From JAGVPT01 sp049578505 (GTDB taxonomy: Bacteria; Bacteroidota; Ignavibacteria; UBA10030; UBA8401), in NCBI GenBank assembly GCA_049578505.1, contig JBAUMC010000007.1, positions 1 through 64,000 of the forward strand: DNA of 64,000 nt, written 5' to 3'. Shown here piece by piece: positions 52,955 to 61,955 of the stretch. Numbering within the stretch: the stretch's first letter is position 1; every line of letters begins with the position of its first letter. The notes under the pieces were generated by a model. It was not told where the DNA came from, searched no databases, and saw only the letters and a list, made by a program, of their open reading frames with translations. The position numbers and the translations under genes are program-made.

Positions 52955-53395
52955 CTACATGGCTTCTTCTTTTTCCCACAGCTTCTTGTGCCACAAGGTC
53001 AAAATAATTCCGCCCAGGACAAAATTAACAAGCTGGTATCCGCTGTCGACTGCCCAAAGCGCCCAGGGCTGCATTTGATAACGATTTGTGATCCCCATTA
53101 TTGTCGCGACAAATCCGAACCAATTCCAAAATCCCACCATTGCTCCTTCCACCGGCGTTCTTGCTTTAGCATACGCGAGAGCATGAACAAGCACCCACGA
53201 GACTGCGAGGTAAGCGATGAACGTCAAGCCATACGCCTTCCATGGGCTCATCGTTGATGCCATCTCCATTGTGATGCCGGTAAGCTGCATCCACTTATTG
53301 CCGAAGAGAATCGGCGAATACCAGACAGCCCCAAATATAAATTGAACGAACGCGACGACAAAGACCGCAATGTAGTTAATTTTGGGTCGCTCCAT
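52955..53395 (-). CDS. DUF1761 family membrane protein
   Basis: A 146-residue protein with four hydrophobic helices (about 6-26, 52-72, 85-103, 115-138). The start INYIAVFVVAFVQFIFGAVW, then YSPILFGNKWMQL, is the typical DUF1761 signature. Function unknown. It lies between dihydropyrimidinase and the permease on the same strand. Confidence 0.88.
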   Translation of the reverse strand: MERPKINYIAVFVVAFVQFIFGAVWYSPILFGNKWMQLTGITMEMASTMSPWKAYGLTFIAYLAVSWVLVHALAYAKARTPVEGAMVGFWNWFGFVATIMGITNRYQMQPWALWAVDSGYQLVNFVLGGIILTLWHKKLWEKEEAM

Positions 53396-53457
53396 AATTT
53401 AATCTCCGATCTCAGTTGATGGATCAATTGTTACCGCAGTTTTGCAGACGCAAATAT

Positions 53458-54843
53458 CTATTTCCAAGCGCCTGCATAAGTATCTCGCTTAATAAACTTC
53501 CCCCGTCCTGCTTTTCCAAACCATGTATTCTTGTCGACAATGATTTCCCCGCGCGAGAGGACAGTTTCAGCGTCCCCTTTTACTTTGAATCCTTCGAACA
53601 TCGAGTAGTCCACGCGCATATGATGCGTTTTAGCTGAGAGCGTTATTTCTTTGTTTGGATCCCATATGACAACATCGGCGTCGCTCCCGACGGCGATCGT
53701 TCCTTTGCGCGGATAAAGGCCGAACATCTTTGCTGGCGTTGTCGATACAATCTCTACCCACCGATTCAAACTAATGCGTTTGTGGTTCACACCGTGATGG
53801 TGAATAAGCTGCAACCGGTTTTCCACTCCGGGGCCACCATTCGGTATTTTCGCAAAACTATCGCGCCCTAATTCTTTTTGTTCTTTGAAACAGAATGGGC
53901 AATGATCTGTCGAGACAACCTGAAGCGTATTTTTTCTCAACCCTTCCCATAATTTATCCTGATGCCATTTTTCGCGTAGGGGGGGAGTAAAGACGTATTT
54001 TGCTCCCTCGAAATTCGGCCTGTCCAAATCTTCGATTGAGAGTAGGAGATATTGCGGGCACGTCTCGGCGAAAACGGGAACCCCTTTGTCCCTCGCTTCG
54101 GAAACCTTTTCCAACGCGTCCGCGGACGAAAGATGGACGATATAGACCGGGGCGCCTGCCATCTGAGCGAGTGCGATCGATCTGTTGACTGCTTCGCCTT
54201 CGGCAGTGGTTGGACGGGTGAGTGCATGGTAGATGGGGGCGGTTTTTCCCTCGGCAAGCGCCTTTTGCACGAGCAGGTCAATCACGCCGCCATTTTCCGC
54301 GTGCATACAAACAAGTGCCCCGTTACTTCCCGATTGGCGCATCGCCCGAAAGATTGTTGCATCGTCTACCATCAGAACGTTTGGGTAGGCCATAAAAAGT
54401 TTGAAGCTCGTCACGCCTTCATGTACCATTTCGTTCATATCTTCGAGATGCGCTTCAGGTAAATCGGTGATGATCATGTGGAGTCCGAAGTCGACCGTTG
54501 CCTTTTCCCCCTTTTTCCACCATACATCAAGGGCATCTCGCATCTTTGTCCCCTTGGCTTGGGTCGCAAAATCGATGAGGCACGTAGTTCCCCCAAACGC
54601 AGCGGCACGCGTGCCTGTTTCGAAATCGTCGCTCGAGGTCGTCCCGCCGAAGGGCATGTCCATGTGGGTGTGGACATCGACACCGCCGGGAATGACATAC
54701 TTTCCCTTTGCATCAATAGTCGTGTCGGCATGCATGGTGAGTGAAGCGCCGATGGTGGAAATCCTATCTTTTTCGATGTAGATGTCGGCCGGATAGTCTT
54801 GTTCAGCGGTGATGATACGCCCGTTTTTGATCAGGGTTGACAT
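53458..54843 (-). CDS. hydA: Dihydropyrimidinase
   Basis: A 461-residue amidohydrolase of the D-hydantoinase/dihydropyrimidinase group, opening dihydrouracil or dihydrothymine to the N-carbamoyl amino acid. Metal-site residues: HTHMD in GGVDVHTHMDMPFGG (about 54-68), carbamylated Lys in VTSFKLFMAYP (about 145), His in CMHAENG (about 181) and YIVHLSSADAL (about 234), Asp in STDHCPF (about 312). The start at 54843 has AGGAG 6 bases upstream. Central enzyme of the surrounding cluster. Confidence 0.96.
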   Translation of the reverse strand: MSTLIKNGRIITAEQDYPADIYIEKDRISTIGASLTMHADTTIDAKGKYVIPGGVDVHTHMDMPFGGTTSSDDFETGTRAAAFGGTTCLIDFATQAKGTKMRDALDVWWKKGEKATVDFGLHMIITDLPEAHLEDMNEMVHEGVTSFKLFMAYPNVLMVDDATIFRAMRQSGSNGALVCMHAENGGVIDLLVQKALAEGKTAPIYHALTRPTTAEGEAVNRSIALAQMAGAPVYIVHLSSADALEKVSEARDKGVPVFAETCPQYLLLSIEDLDRPNFEGAKYVFTPPLREKWHQDKLWEGLRKNTLQVVSTDHCPFCFKEQKELGRDSFAKIPNGGPGVENRLQLIHHHGVNHKRISLNRWVEIVSTTPAKMFGLYPRKGTIAVGSDADVVIWDPNKEITLSAKTHHMRVDYSMFEGFKVKGDAETVLSRGEIIVDKNTWFGKAGRGKFIKRDTYAGAWK

Positions 54844-54871
54844 TGACGGCTCCTGCAAAGTTTACAAAATA

Positions 54872-55543
54872 TCATACCTGTTGTCTGGACAGGCTCAGTT
54901 GTTTTTTCAGGATTGCTTCAATCGATTCTTTCTGGTCTGGGGGCAAAATGATCGTTGCGGTCTTTCGCCACGACCTCCTCACATCTACCATCAAATTGCT
55001 CTCATCTTGCCCAATCCAGCGATAGGACGAAATATTTTTCCACCGAAGAAGAGAATACGCTTCGAGTATCCCATTTTCCCGTAATTCGACTCTGCCAAAA
55101 AGAGGGGACGCAAAATAGCAAATGACGGAAAAATAAAATACAAGTTCAGTAATTGTTTCCCGTGAGAAATCTGAGCGGACAATTGTGAAAATAATAAGGA
55201 CGAGAAACAATCCGGCAGTAACGAAACCCGATATTCGGCGGCTCTGAACCCTGCGAATGCCGTACAACAGCGTTCCCGCACTTCTCCGGACAAAGGGGTA
55301 ACTGAGCAACAATCCGTAAATGATCGCCGAAAGCACTATCGACAGAATCGTTAGAGCATTGTCTGTACTCAGGGCAGCCGCCTTAGGATGTATCAATACC
55401 CAAATCGACGTGCCAAGGAGGGCAAGCCCCGTCCCCACAAACATTCCACGTTGAGACGGGTACTGTGTGATCGTTTTGCCTCGAAAGGCATATACGAGCG
55501 CTAGAACGCCGAAAATAAATGAGGCGTAAGTTAACCAGGACAT
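54872..55543 (-). CDS. Membrane protein of unknown function in pyrimidine cluster
   Basis: A 223-residue protein with five or six hydrophobic helices in the first 145 residues (about 4-20, 34-52, 63-85, 106-122, 129-146) followed by a soluble C-terminal part: GRVELRENGILEAYSLLRWK, NISSYRWIGQDESNLMVDV and IILPPDQKESIEAIL, resembling the PH-like domain of small DUF5673-type membrane proteins. Family not firmly recognised. It lies 28 bases upstream of dihydropyrimidinase. Confidence 0.75.
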   Translation of the reverse strand: MSWLTYASFIFGVLALVYAFRGKTITQYPSQRGMFVGTGLALLGTSIWVLIHPKAAALSTDNALTILSIVLSAIIYGLLLSYPFVRRSAGTLLYGIRRVQSRRISGFVTAGLFLVLIIFTIVRSDFSRETITELVFYFSVICYFASPLFGRVELRENGILEAYSLLRWKNISSYRWIGQDESNLMVDVRRSWRKTATIILPPDQKESIEAILKKQLSLSRQQV

Positions 55544-55555
55544 ATAATATTCTCT

Positions 55556-55975
55556 TTAAGATCCTGTCGTTTCTTTTTTATAAATACTTGCGACGATCGT
55601 AGCGGCAATGACCGTCCAAACGATTCCATAGACTGTGTCGAACCATGCAAATTTATACGAAAATCCCTTTATAAATAGGTGGAAAAATATCCACGTCGGA
55701 AAGTTCATAAGAATTCCTGCATACAATCCGTACATCGCGCCACCTTTCCAACCGGGATTGAAACTGCCCGCAACTTTGTCGTACACCCATGCAAGCACAA
55801 AAACGGTGAGGAAGTCCATTATCACAAACCAGAGGGGATTGGTTGTCTGAACGAATACGTCAGCATGTTTGGAATAATACATCGGAGTAAGTATCATTCC
55901 TTGAAGAATGAAGTCCACGATATTCATTACAACCCCACTCGCCGCAACAGCCATCCAAAATTTACTGCTTTTCAT
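55556..55975 (-). CDS. Small four-helix membrane protein in pyrimidine cluster
   Basis: A 139-residue protein with four hydrophobic helices (about 6-26, 47-66, 79-98, 113-133). GGAGGAGG lies just before ATG 55975, which is why longer frames reaching 56158 into the preA gene are not accepted. Similar in size and helix spacing to the DUF1761 protein of the same cluster but not clearly the same family. Function unknown. Confidence 0.72.
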   Translation of the reverse strand: MKSSKFWMAVAASGVVMNIVDFILQGMILTPMYYSKHADVFVQTTNPLWFVIMDFLTVFVLAWVYDKVAGSFNPGWKGGAMYGLYAGILMNFPTWIFFHLFIKGFSYKFAWFDTVYGIVWTVIAATIVASIYKKETTGS

Positions 55976-56067
55976 AGAACCTCCTCCATACAGAGATGAG
56001 AGATTGAGTGGATTGAACGCTCCTGAACCGAAAGTTGAAATTAATTCAGCTTCACGGCATACCGATG

Positions 56068-57378
56068 TTAATGGATTTCTATCCCATGCTTGTGTTGGAA
56101 TTGTCTCAGAGCTTCCCATGTCAGCGGCTGGGGCATCTGCTTCATCAACTCGTTCCACGTCATTGCCTCAGTGCCGTTGTCTACCCGAACCATAGAGATA
56201 CATTTTTCGACTGGACAGACGATGAAACAAAGCCTGCACCCCACGCAATCCGATTCCCGGACTTTAGGCTGATTTTTTCCGTTATGTGGGAGCAGATCGA
56301 TGCACTGATGCGCCGTGTCCTCACAGGCAATGTAACAAAGATTGCACTGAATGCATTTAGCTTCGTCGATGCGGGCCACCGCTTTGTAAAGAAGATTTAA
56401 ATTGCCGAACTCAGAAATACATTTGAGCGATTTTCCCCGCACGTCATCGAGAGTATGAATATGCTTTTCCTCCATCCAGTTGGTTAATCCTTCCAGCATG
56501 TCTTCGACGATACGAAACCCGTAGTGCATGGCCGCAGTGCACACTTGGACGGAAGAAGCTCCAAGCAGGATAAATTCCAGCGCGTCACGCCACGTCGATA
56601 TTCCTCCTATTGCCGAGATAGGGAGATTGATTTCAGGGTCGGTTGCAATCTGTGACACCATGTTAAGTGCGATCGGTTTTACTGCGGGGCCTGCGTAACC
56701 GCCGTGTCCGCCCTTGCCGTCGACTGAGGGATTAAGTTCGAAGGTGTCGAGGTCGACACCCATAATGGTGTTGATGGTATTGATGAGCGAGATGCCGTTC
56801 GCTTTTCCTTTTTTTGCAGCGCGTCCGGGGAACCGGATATCTGAAATGTTCGGCGTAAGTTTGACGAGAACGGGAATTGTCGATACCTCGGTAACCCATT
56901 CGGTGATCATGGCGCAATATTCAGGCACCTGACCTACTGCTGAGCCCATGCCCCGCTCGCTCATACCGTGGGGGCAGCCGTAATTCAGTTCGATGCCGTC
57001 GCAGCCGGTGTCGATTGTCCGTTTGACAATATCGTGCCACGTTTCGCGCTTTGATTCCACCATGAGCGATGTGATGACAGCCCGATCCGGCCAGAGCTTT
57101 TTTGCTTCTGCAATTTCTTTCAAATTCACTTCAATTGGCCGGTCGCTGATGAGTTCGATATTATTCAGGCCGATAATTTTTTGGCCGTTGTAGTCAATTG
57201 ATCCGTAACGGTTCCCAACATTCATCACCGGCTCGCCGATGGTTTTCCACACAGCGCCGCCCCAGCCTGCTTCGAACGCTTTGCAAACCTGGTAAGCTGA
57301 ATTTGTCGGCGGGGCGGAAGCCAGCCAAAAAGGGTTTGGGGATTTGATTCCGCCGCAATTTATAGATAGATCAACCAT
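56068..57378 (-). CDS. preA: NAD-dependent dihydropyrimidine dehydrogenase, PreA subunit
   Basis: A 436-residue FMN/iron-sulfur protein that reduces uracil or thymine to the 5,6-dihydro form. The dihydroorotate dehydrogenase-like barrel (1-310) shows NPFWLASAPPTNS, IELNYGCPHGMSERGMG (about 126-142), VLVKLTPNI and SAIGGISTWRDALEFILLGA. The C-terminus carries two 4Fe-4S sites: CIQCNLCYIAC (about 344) and CVGCRLCFIVCPVEKC (about 379). At the position of the catalytic Cys of mammalian enzyme (GLACGQ) there is GSAVGQ. PreT lies 15 bases upstream. Confidence 0.95.
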   Translation of the reverse strand: MVDLSINCGGIKSPNPFWLASAPPTNSAYQVCKAFEAGWGGAVWKTIGEPVMNVGNRYGSIDYNGQKIIGLNNIELISDRPIEVNLKEIAEAKKLWPDRAVITSLMVESKRETWHDIVKRTIDTGCDGIELNYGCPHGMSERGMGSAVGQVPEYCAMITEWVTEVSTIPVLVKLTPNISDIRFPGRAAKKGKANGISLINTINTIMGVDLDTFELNPSVDGKGGHGGYAGPAVKPIALNMVSQIATDPEINLPISAIGGISTWRDALEFILLGASSVQVCTAAMHYGFRIVEDMLEGLTNWMEEKHIHTLDDVRGKSLKCISEFGNLNLLYKAVARIDEAKCIQCNLCYIACEDTAHQCIDLLPHNGKNQPKVRESDCVGCRLCFIVCPVEKCISMVRVDNGTEAMTWNELMKQMPQPLTWEALRQFQHKHGIEIH

Positions 57379-57393
57379 GAATGCGATTCTTTT

Positions 57394-58743
57394 TTACAGG
57401 TTTCCTTTGATAAAACTATCAATCCCGTGAGCTGCCTTCTTTCCATCCGCAGCAGCGTTGACAACTTCCTTTCCCCCATTGACACAGTCACCGCCGGCGA
57501 AAAATTTTGGATTGCTTGTCTGACACGTATCGGGATTTATCCAGACATTACCATCGTTAATCGTTAATCCTGGAATTCTTGAAAGGAAATTTCGCTCAGT
57601 TCTCTGACCGACTGCCTTAATAACCATATCGACCGGTATTTGAAATTCGGAGTTGGGAACGGGCTCGGGGGTTCTCTTACCATTGATATCGGGGGTGCTA
57701 AGTTTCATTCGAATGCATTCGATTGCCTCAACATGTGTTGACCCGAGAATTCGCTTCGGCATTGTAAGAAAATGAAAAGTAACTCCGTCACTTTTAGCCA
57801 ATTCATACTCGAATTGGTACGCGGACATTTCACCCTTGCTACGACGATAGATGATCATGACTTGTTCGGCCCCGAGACGCTTCGCTTCGGTGACCGCATC
57901 GATGGCAGTATTTCCAGCACCAATTACTGCAACTCGCTTACCGACGTCAACAGCGCTCCATTTGCGCGACGTAACCCTCTCTATAAAACTCAACGCGTCG
58001 TGGACTCCGGCCAATTCCTCGCCGGGGATTTGAAGTTGTGTTGGAATTTTCAAACCTACACCAAGAAAGATCGCTTCGTGTTTGTTCGATAATTCGTCGA
58101 TGGATATATTCTCCCCAATGCGAACATCTGTTTTAATCTTGGCGCCAAGCTGCTCAACAATCTTTGCTTCATTCAAGCTGTCCTGTCGCTTCATTTTGTA
58201 CGGAGCAATACCCCATGTGTCGAGTCCCCCCGGCTCGTTCTTGGCTTCGTAAATAGTGACGTCATATCCCATAAGCGACAGCTCGGCACCGCACGCCAAT
58301 CCCGCTGGGCCGGCACCAACAATCCCGACAGATTTTCCTTTCAGAGGAGTACGTGGGAAGAGTGGAGGCATCTTATGTTCGACGTACCAATCCATGGCAT
58401 ATCGCTGCAACCGCCCGATTTGAATGGGCTCTTCACCCCTGGCGTTATAGACGCAAGCGCCTTCGCAGAGTTCGTCTACAGGGCATGCCTTTGCGCAGGT
58501 TAGCGCAATCCAATTCGATGAAAGAATAGTTTTTGCTGAACCTTTCAAATTTCCAGATGAGATCTTTCTGATGAATGTTGAAATGTCAATATGAGTGGGG
58601 CATGCTTTCATGCAGGGAGAATCATAACAATAGAGACAGCGATTGGCCTCGGCAACGGCGGAGTTATGGGTGAAGGGGGGATGAAGTTCCGCGAAGTTGT
58701 TCTCGTATTCTTCGGTCGAGAGTTTCGGAGCGACGTTGTTCAT
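57394..58743 (-). CDS. preT: NAD(P)-dependent dihydropyrimidine dehydrogenase, PreT subunit
   Basis: A 449-residue GltD-like flavoprotein, partner of PreA. The N-terminal cysteine cluster (RCLYCYDSPCMKACPTHIDI, about 33-52, and CAKACPVDELCEGACVY, about 83) binds two 4Fe-4S clusters; FAD motif GIVGAGPAGLACGAELSLMG (about 138) and NAD(P) motif VAVIGAGNTAIDAV (about 268) follow. It passes electrons from NAD(P)H to PreA. It starts 22 bases after the aminotransferase gene. Confidence 0.95.
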   Translation of the reverse strand: MNNVAPKLSTEEYENNFAELHPPFTHNSAVAEANRCLYCYDSPCMKACPTHIDISTFIRKISSGNLKGSAKTILSSNWIALTCAKACPVDELCEGACVYNARGEEPIQIGRLQRYAMDWYVEHKMPPLFPRTPLKGKSVGIVGAGPAGLACGAELSLMGYDVTIYEAKNEPGGLDTWGIAPYKMKRQDSLNEAKIVEQLGAKIKTDVRIGENISIDELSNKHEAIFLGVGLKIPTQLQIPGEELAGVHDALSFIERVTSRKWSAVDVGKRVAVIGAGNTAIDAVTEAKRLGAEQVMIIYRRSKGEMSAYQFEYELAKSDGVTFHFLTMPKRILGSTHVEAIECIRMKLSTPDINGKRTPEPVPNSEFQIPVDMVIKAVGQRTERNFLSRIPGLTINDGNVWINPDTCQTSNPKFFAGGDCVNGGKEVVNAAADGKKAAHGIDSFIKGNL

Positions 58744-58765
58744 TGTTGACGTATCGAGTAATCCA

Positions 58766-60127
58766 TTATTTTACCGGAGCAGCAGTCGCAGCCGTTTCAT
58801 GAACATGTTCGTCAGCAATGCGCAATGCTTCGTCAAAGACTTTTATCGCCAAATCGATTTCTTCTTTTGTTATGATCAAGGGAGGGGCAATCACAAAATG
58901 ACTGACCCAAGCTTGAATAAAGACGCCGTTCTTCATCATTTCTGCGGTAATCTTGTCGACGAGCAAAGGTATGCCGTTGATTTTGTCTTTGTATGAATTG
59001 AACGGTTCTTTTGTCGACTGATTTTTTACGAGTTCAACCCCCCAAAACAATCCAAGGCCGCGGACTTCTCCGATAGATCGGTGCTTTGTTTTTAGCGCAT
59101 CTAATTGAGAACCCATGTACTTGCCCATCTCGGTCGACCTTCCGATAAGATGAAGGCGCTTCAATTCACTGATTGCGGCGATAGCAGGAGCCAATGTCAG
59201 AGGATGCGCTTCGTACGTGTGTCCATGAGAAAAATAATGATCATCAAAATAGTCCGCTATTTTTTTCGTTGTTGCACACAAGCCGAGGGGAACATACGCC
59301 GTTGTGATCCCTTTCGCTGTGGTCAGGATATCCGGCTTCACATCCCAATGATCCACTGCGAACCATTTTCCCGTGCGGCCCCATCCGCTCATCACCTCGT
59401 CCGCGATGAGCAGAACATTATGTTTGTCGCAAATTTGTCTGAGGCGCGGCATGTACTCTTTCGGCGGTATCAATACGCCATTAGTCCCGACAACCGGCTC
59501 GACTATTATTGCAGCAACATCGCTTTCATTCTCGATCATATGATCAATGTACTCGACGCAGGCGATGCCGCATTCCGGGTAGGTGTGATGAAGAGGGCAG
59601 CGATAACAATTGACTTCCGGGCCGAAGATGACGCCGGGAATTTTCCCCGCAGGTTCCATTGCCCATCGGCGGGGATCGCCGGTGGCAGCAATTGATCCCA
59701 TGGTTGAGCCGTGGTATGAATGGTACCGAGCAATTATTTTCGTTTTACCAGTGTACATCCGCGCGATTTTGAACGCGGCCTCATTTGCTTCTGTCCCGGA
59801 GGTCGTAAAGAAAAATTTTTCCAACCCTTTCGGAAGAACTTCAAGGAGAACCTTACTCAATTCCGCCCTGACATCAGTCGCAAAGCCGGGCGCAATATAT
59901 GGCAGGCACCGCGCTTGTTCCTCTATCGCTGCGATGACAGCTTTATTTTTATGTCCGAGCGTAACGCACATGAGCTGGGAGGAAAAATCCAAATATTTCT
60001 TCCCTCCCGCGTCGATGAAGTAACATCCTTCGGCATCCGTAATGTGGAGGGGTTTCCAGCCTTTTTGGAATCTCCACGTTCCGAATGTGTTCTTTGCAGT
60101 TATCTCGACTACTTCTTGTGATGTCAT
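58766..60127 (-). CDS. Class III aminotransferase (beta-alanine/3-aminoisobutyrate type)
   Basis: A 453-residue PLP aminotransferase. FFTTSGTEANEAAFKIARMY (about 104-123), the PLP-phosphate region YHSYHGSTMGS, Asp in LLIADEVMSGWGRTGKW (about 235) and PLP-lysine in ILTTAKGITTAYVPLG (about 262-277). Within the pyrimidine cluster it should transaminate beta-alanine or 3-aminoisobutyrate to the semialdehyde, the MmsA substrate. Specificity is inferred from context. Confidence 0.92.
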   Translation of the reverse strand: MTSQEVVEITAKNTFGTWRFQKGWKPLHITDAEGCYFIDAGGKKYLDFSSQLMCVTLGHKNKAVIAAIEEQARCLPYIAPGFATDVRAELSKVLLEVLPKGLEKFFFTTSGTEANEAAFKIARMYTGKTKIIARYHSYHGSTMGSIAATGDPRRWAMEPAGKIPGVIFGPEVNCYRCPLHHTYPECGIACVEYIDHMIENESDVAAIIVEPVVGTNGVLIPPKEYMPRLRQICDKHNVLLIADEVMSGWGRTGKWFAVDHWDVKPDILTTAKGITTAYVPLGLCATTKKIADYFDDHYFSHGHTYEAHPLTLAPAIAAISELKRLHLIGRSTEMGKYMGSQLDALKTKHRSIGEVRGLGLFWGVELVKNQSTKEPFNSYKDKINGIPLLVDKITAEMMKNGVFIQAWVSHFVIAPPLIITKEEIDLAIKVFDEALRIADEHVHETAATAAPVK

Positions 60128-60260
60128 CGTAAAATTAAGCTCTTTCGGATTAATGAATCTTAATTTCTATTGCCCTGGTTCTTTACTGGCCTTCCGTTTA
60201 ATAATTTTCCACTTACAGCTTGAAATTCATATCTTACAACCAATAACTCAAAACGTCTCC

Positions 60261-61133
60261 TCAAACGTTTTCTTCAACAATCTCTCTGTATGATTCCGGT
60301 CTTCGGTCCCGGTAGAATTGCCAAACTGACCGAACTTCCTTAATCATATCCAGATCAAGATCTGCGACGACAAGCTCGGTCTTATCCCGGCTCGCTTGCG
60401 CGATAATCTTTCCGCGAGGGTTACAAAAGTAACTCTTGCCGTAAAACTCTCCGATATTCCAGGGTGGCTCGGTGCCAACCCGATTGATTGCTCCGACAAA
60501 ATAACCATTTGCAACAGCATGAGCCGGCTGTTCGAGCTCCCATAAATATTCTGACAATCCTGCAACCGTTGCCGAAGGATTAAAGACGATTTCGGCGCCA
60601 TGTAATCCCAAAATGCGCGCCCCTTCTGGAAAATGCCGGTCGTAGCAAATATAGACACCGATATCGGCGTACTGCGTTTTAAAAACGGGATATCCAAGAT
60701 TACCCGGCTTAAAGTAAAACTTTTCCCAGAATCCTGGGTCGACTTGTGGGATATGATGCTTGCGATATTTTCCAAGATACTTTCCGTCGGCATCGATTAC
60801 TGCAGCAGTGTTATAATAGATTCCCGTCATTTCCTCTTCGTATATCGGGATAATCATTGCCATGTTGTACTTCTTCGCATATTCCTTCATCAGCGTAATT
60901 GTCGGCCCATCAGGAATTTTCTCGACCATGGCGTACCATTTCGTTTTTTGCTCGGCGCAGAAATATGGTCCAAAAAATATTTCTTGAAGGCAAAGAATCT
61001 GGACCCCCTTTTTCCCCGCCTCTTCAATTAGCTTAAGATGTTTGTCAATCATCGATTTTTTTATCACTTCGATTGGCTTTTCAGTCGATTCAGAAACAGA
61101 ACACTGAATAAGCCCCCCCTTTACGATGCGAGG
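60261..61133 (-). CDS. Nitrilase-superfamily N-carbamoyl-beta-alanine amidohydrolase
   Basis: A 290-residue carbon-nitrogen hydrolase with the Glu-Lys-Cys triad: Glu in CLQEIFFGPYF (about 44), Lys in LGKYRKHHIPQ (about 117), Cys in VYICYDRHFPEGARI (about 150). The PEGARILGLHGAEIV and FVGAINRVGTEPPW segments are those of beta-ureidopropionase / N-carbamoylputrescine amidases. Context favours hydrolysis of the ring-opened pyrimidine to beta-alanine, CO2 and ammonia. Start 61133 has AAGGAG 6 bases upstream. First gene of the minus-strand cluster. Confidence 0.93.
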   Translation of the reverse strand, partial: PRIVKGGLIQCSVSESTEKPIEVIKKSMIDKHLKLIEEAGKKGVQILCLQEIFFGPYFCAEQKTKWYAMVEKIPDGPTITLMKEYAKKYNMAMIIPIYEEEMTGIYYNTAAVIDADGKYLGKYRKHHIPQVDPGFWEKFYFKPGNLGYPVFKTQYADIGVYICYDRHFPEGARILGLHGAEIVFNPSATVAGLSEYLWELEQPAHAVANGYFVGAINRVGTEPPWNIGEFYGKSYFCNPRGKIIAQASRDKTELVVADLDLDMIKEVRSVWQFYRDRRPESYREIVEENV

Positions 61134-61331
61134 CATGTAGACTCCTTCCTCATACAAGCGAGATCTCTAGTGGCTATCGTTGAATTGGCTGAGGGAAATA
61201 GTAAAGACAATTTTATTGATTGTCAAGGAGTTACAGCGGAATTCACCCTGCTTGTTTTTGAAAGTCGTATTGATTACCTTGTCTTGCGACTATATAATCA
61301 ACCGTGTGTTTAACCAAGGAGAATATTTTCA

Positions 61332-61940
61332 ATGAAATCAAAAGGTCTTGTCATCGCACTGTCGGTTATCGGTGGAATACTTCTCGTAGCAGTCCTGGCG
61401 ATTATGTGGGGGGTGGGAGTCTATAATAATTTAGTTGCGATGAACGAAAGCGTAAACGGTGCATGGTCGCAAGTGCAAAATCAATACCAGCGCAGGTTTG
61501 ATTTGATTCCGAACTTAGTTGAAACAGTGAAGGGATATGCAAGCCACGAAAAAGAGACATTGGAAAATGTCGTCGAAGCTCGAGCCAAGGTTGGCCAAAT
61601 GGTCATTTCCCCAGAAGTTTTGAAAAACCCTCAAGCATTTCAGATGTTCGAGAAGGCTCAAGGAGAGTTAACATCGGCTCTATCCCGCCTTATGGTTGTC
61701 ACGGAAAATTATCCGAACCTGAAGGCGAACGAGAATTTTCTACAGTTGCAAGCGCAGTTGGAAGGGACTGAGAACAGGATCGCAGTTGAACGAAGACATT
61801 TTAATGAAGTTGTACAAACCTACAACACTGCAATTAGGACAATTCCGACATCGATGGTCGCAGGATTCGGCGGATTTGGCCCCAAAGCCTATTTCCAAGC
61901 CGAAGCTGGAGCAGAAGCAGCTCCAAAAGTTAAATTCTAA
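61332..61940 (+). CDS. LemA family protein
   Basis: A 202-residue LemA protein: an N-terminal transmembrane helix (LVIALSVIGGILLVAVLAIM, about 5-24) and a helical domain with family signatures LVAMNESVNGAWSQVQNQYQ, RRFDLIPNLVETVKGYASHE (about 52-71), YPNLKANENFLQLQAQLEGT (about 131-150) and AVERRHFNEVVQTYN. Function unknown; LemA is often coupled to TPM-domain proteins, as here. AAGGAG precedes the ATG. It is divergent from the ureidopropionase gene. Confidence 0.95.
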   Translation: MKSKGLVIALSVIGGILLVAVLAIMWGVGVYNNLVAMNESVNGAWSQVQNQYQRRFDLIPNLVETVKGYASHEKETLENVVEARAKVGQMVISPEVLKNPQAFQMFEKAQGELTSALSRLMVVTENYPNLKANENFLQLQAQLEGTENRIAVERRHFNEVVQTYNTAIRTIPTSMVAGFGGFGPKAYFQAEAGAEAAPKVKF

Positions 61941-61955
61941 TCATCAGGTGATATC

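Noticed and set aside
55976..56158. N-terminal extension of the 139-residue membrane protein
   Set aside because: The extra codons overlap preA antiparallel-free sequence on the same strand in another frame, and GGAGGAGG marks the start at 55975.
61138..61331. Riboswitch or other structured leader in the divergent gap before lemA
   Set aside because: No conserved core or stable hairpin could be seen in the 170 bases between the two start regions.
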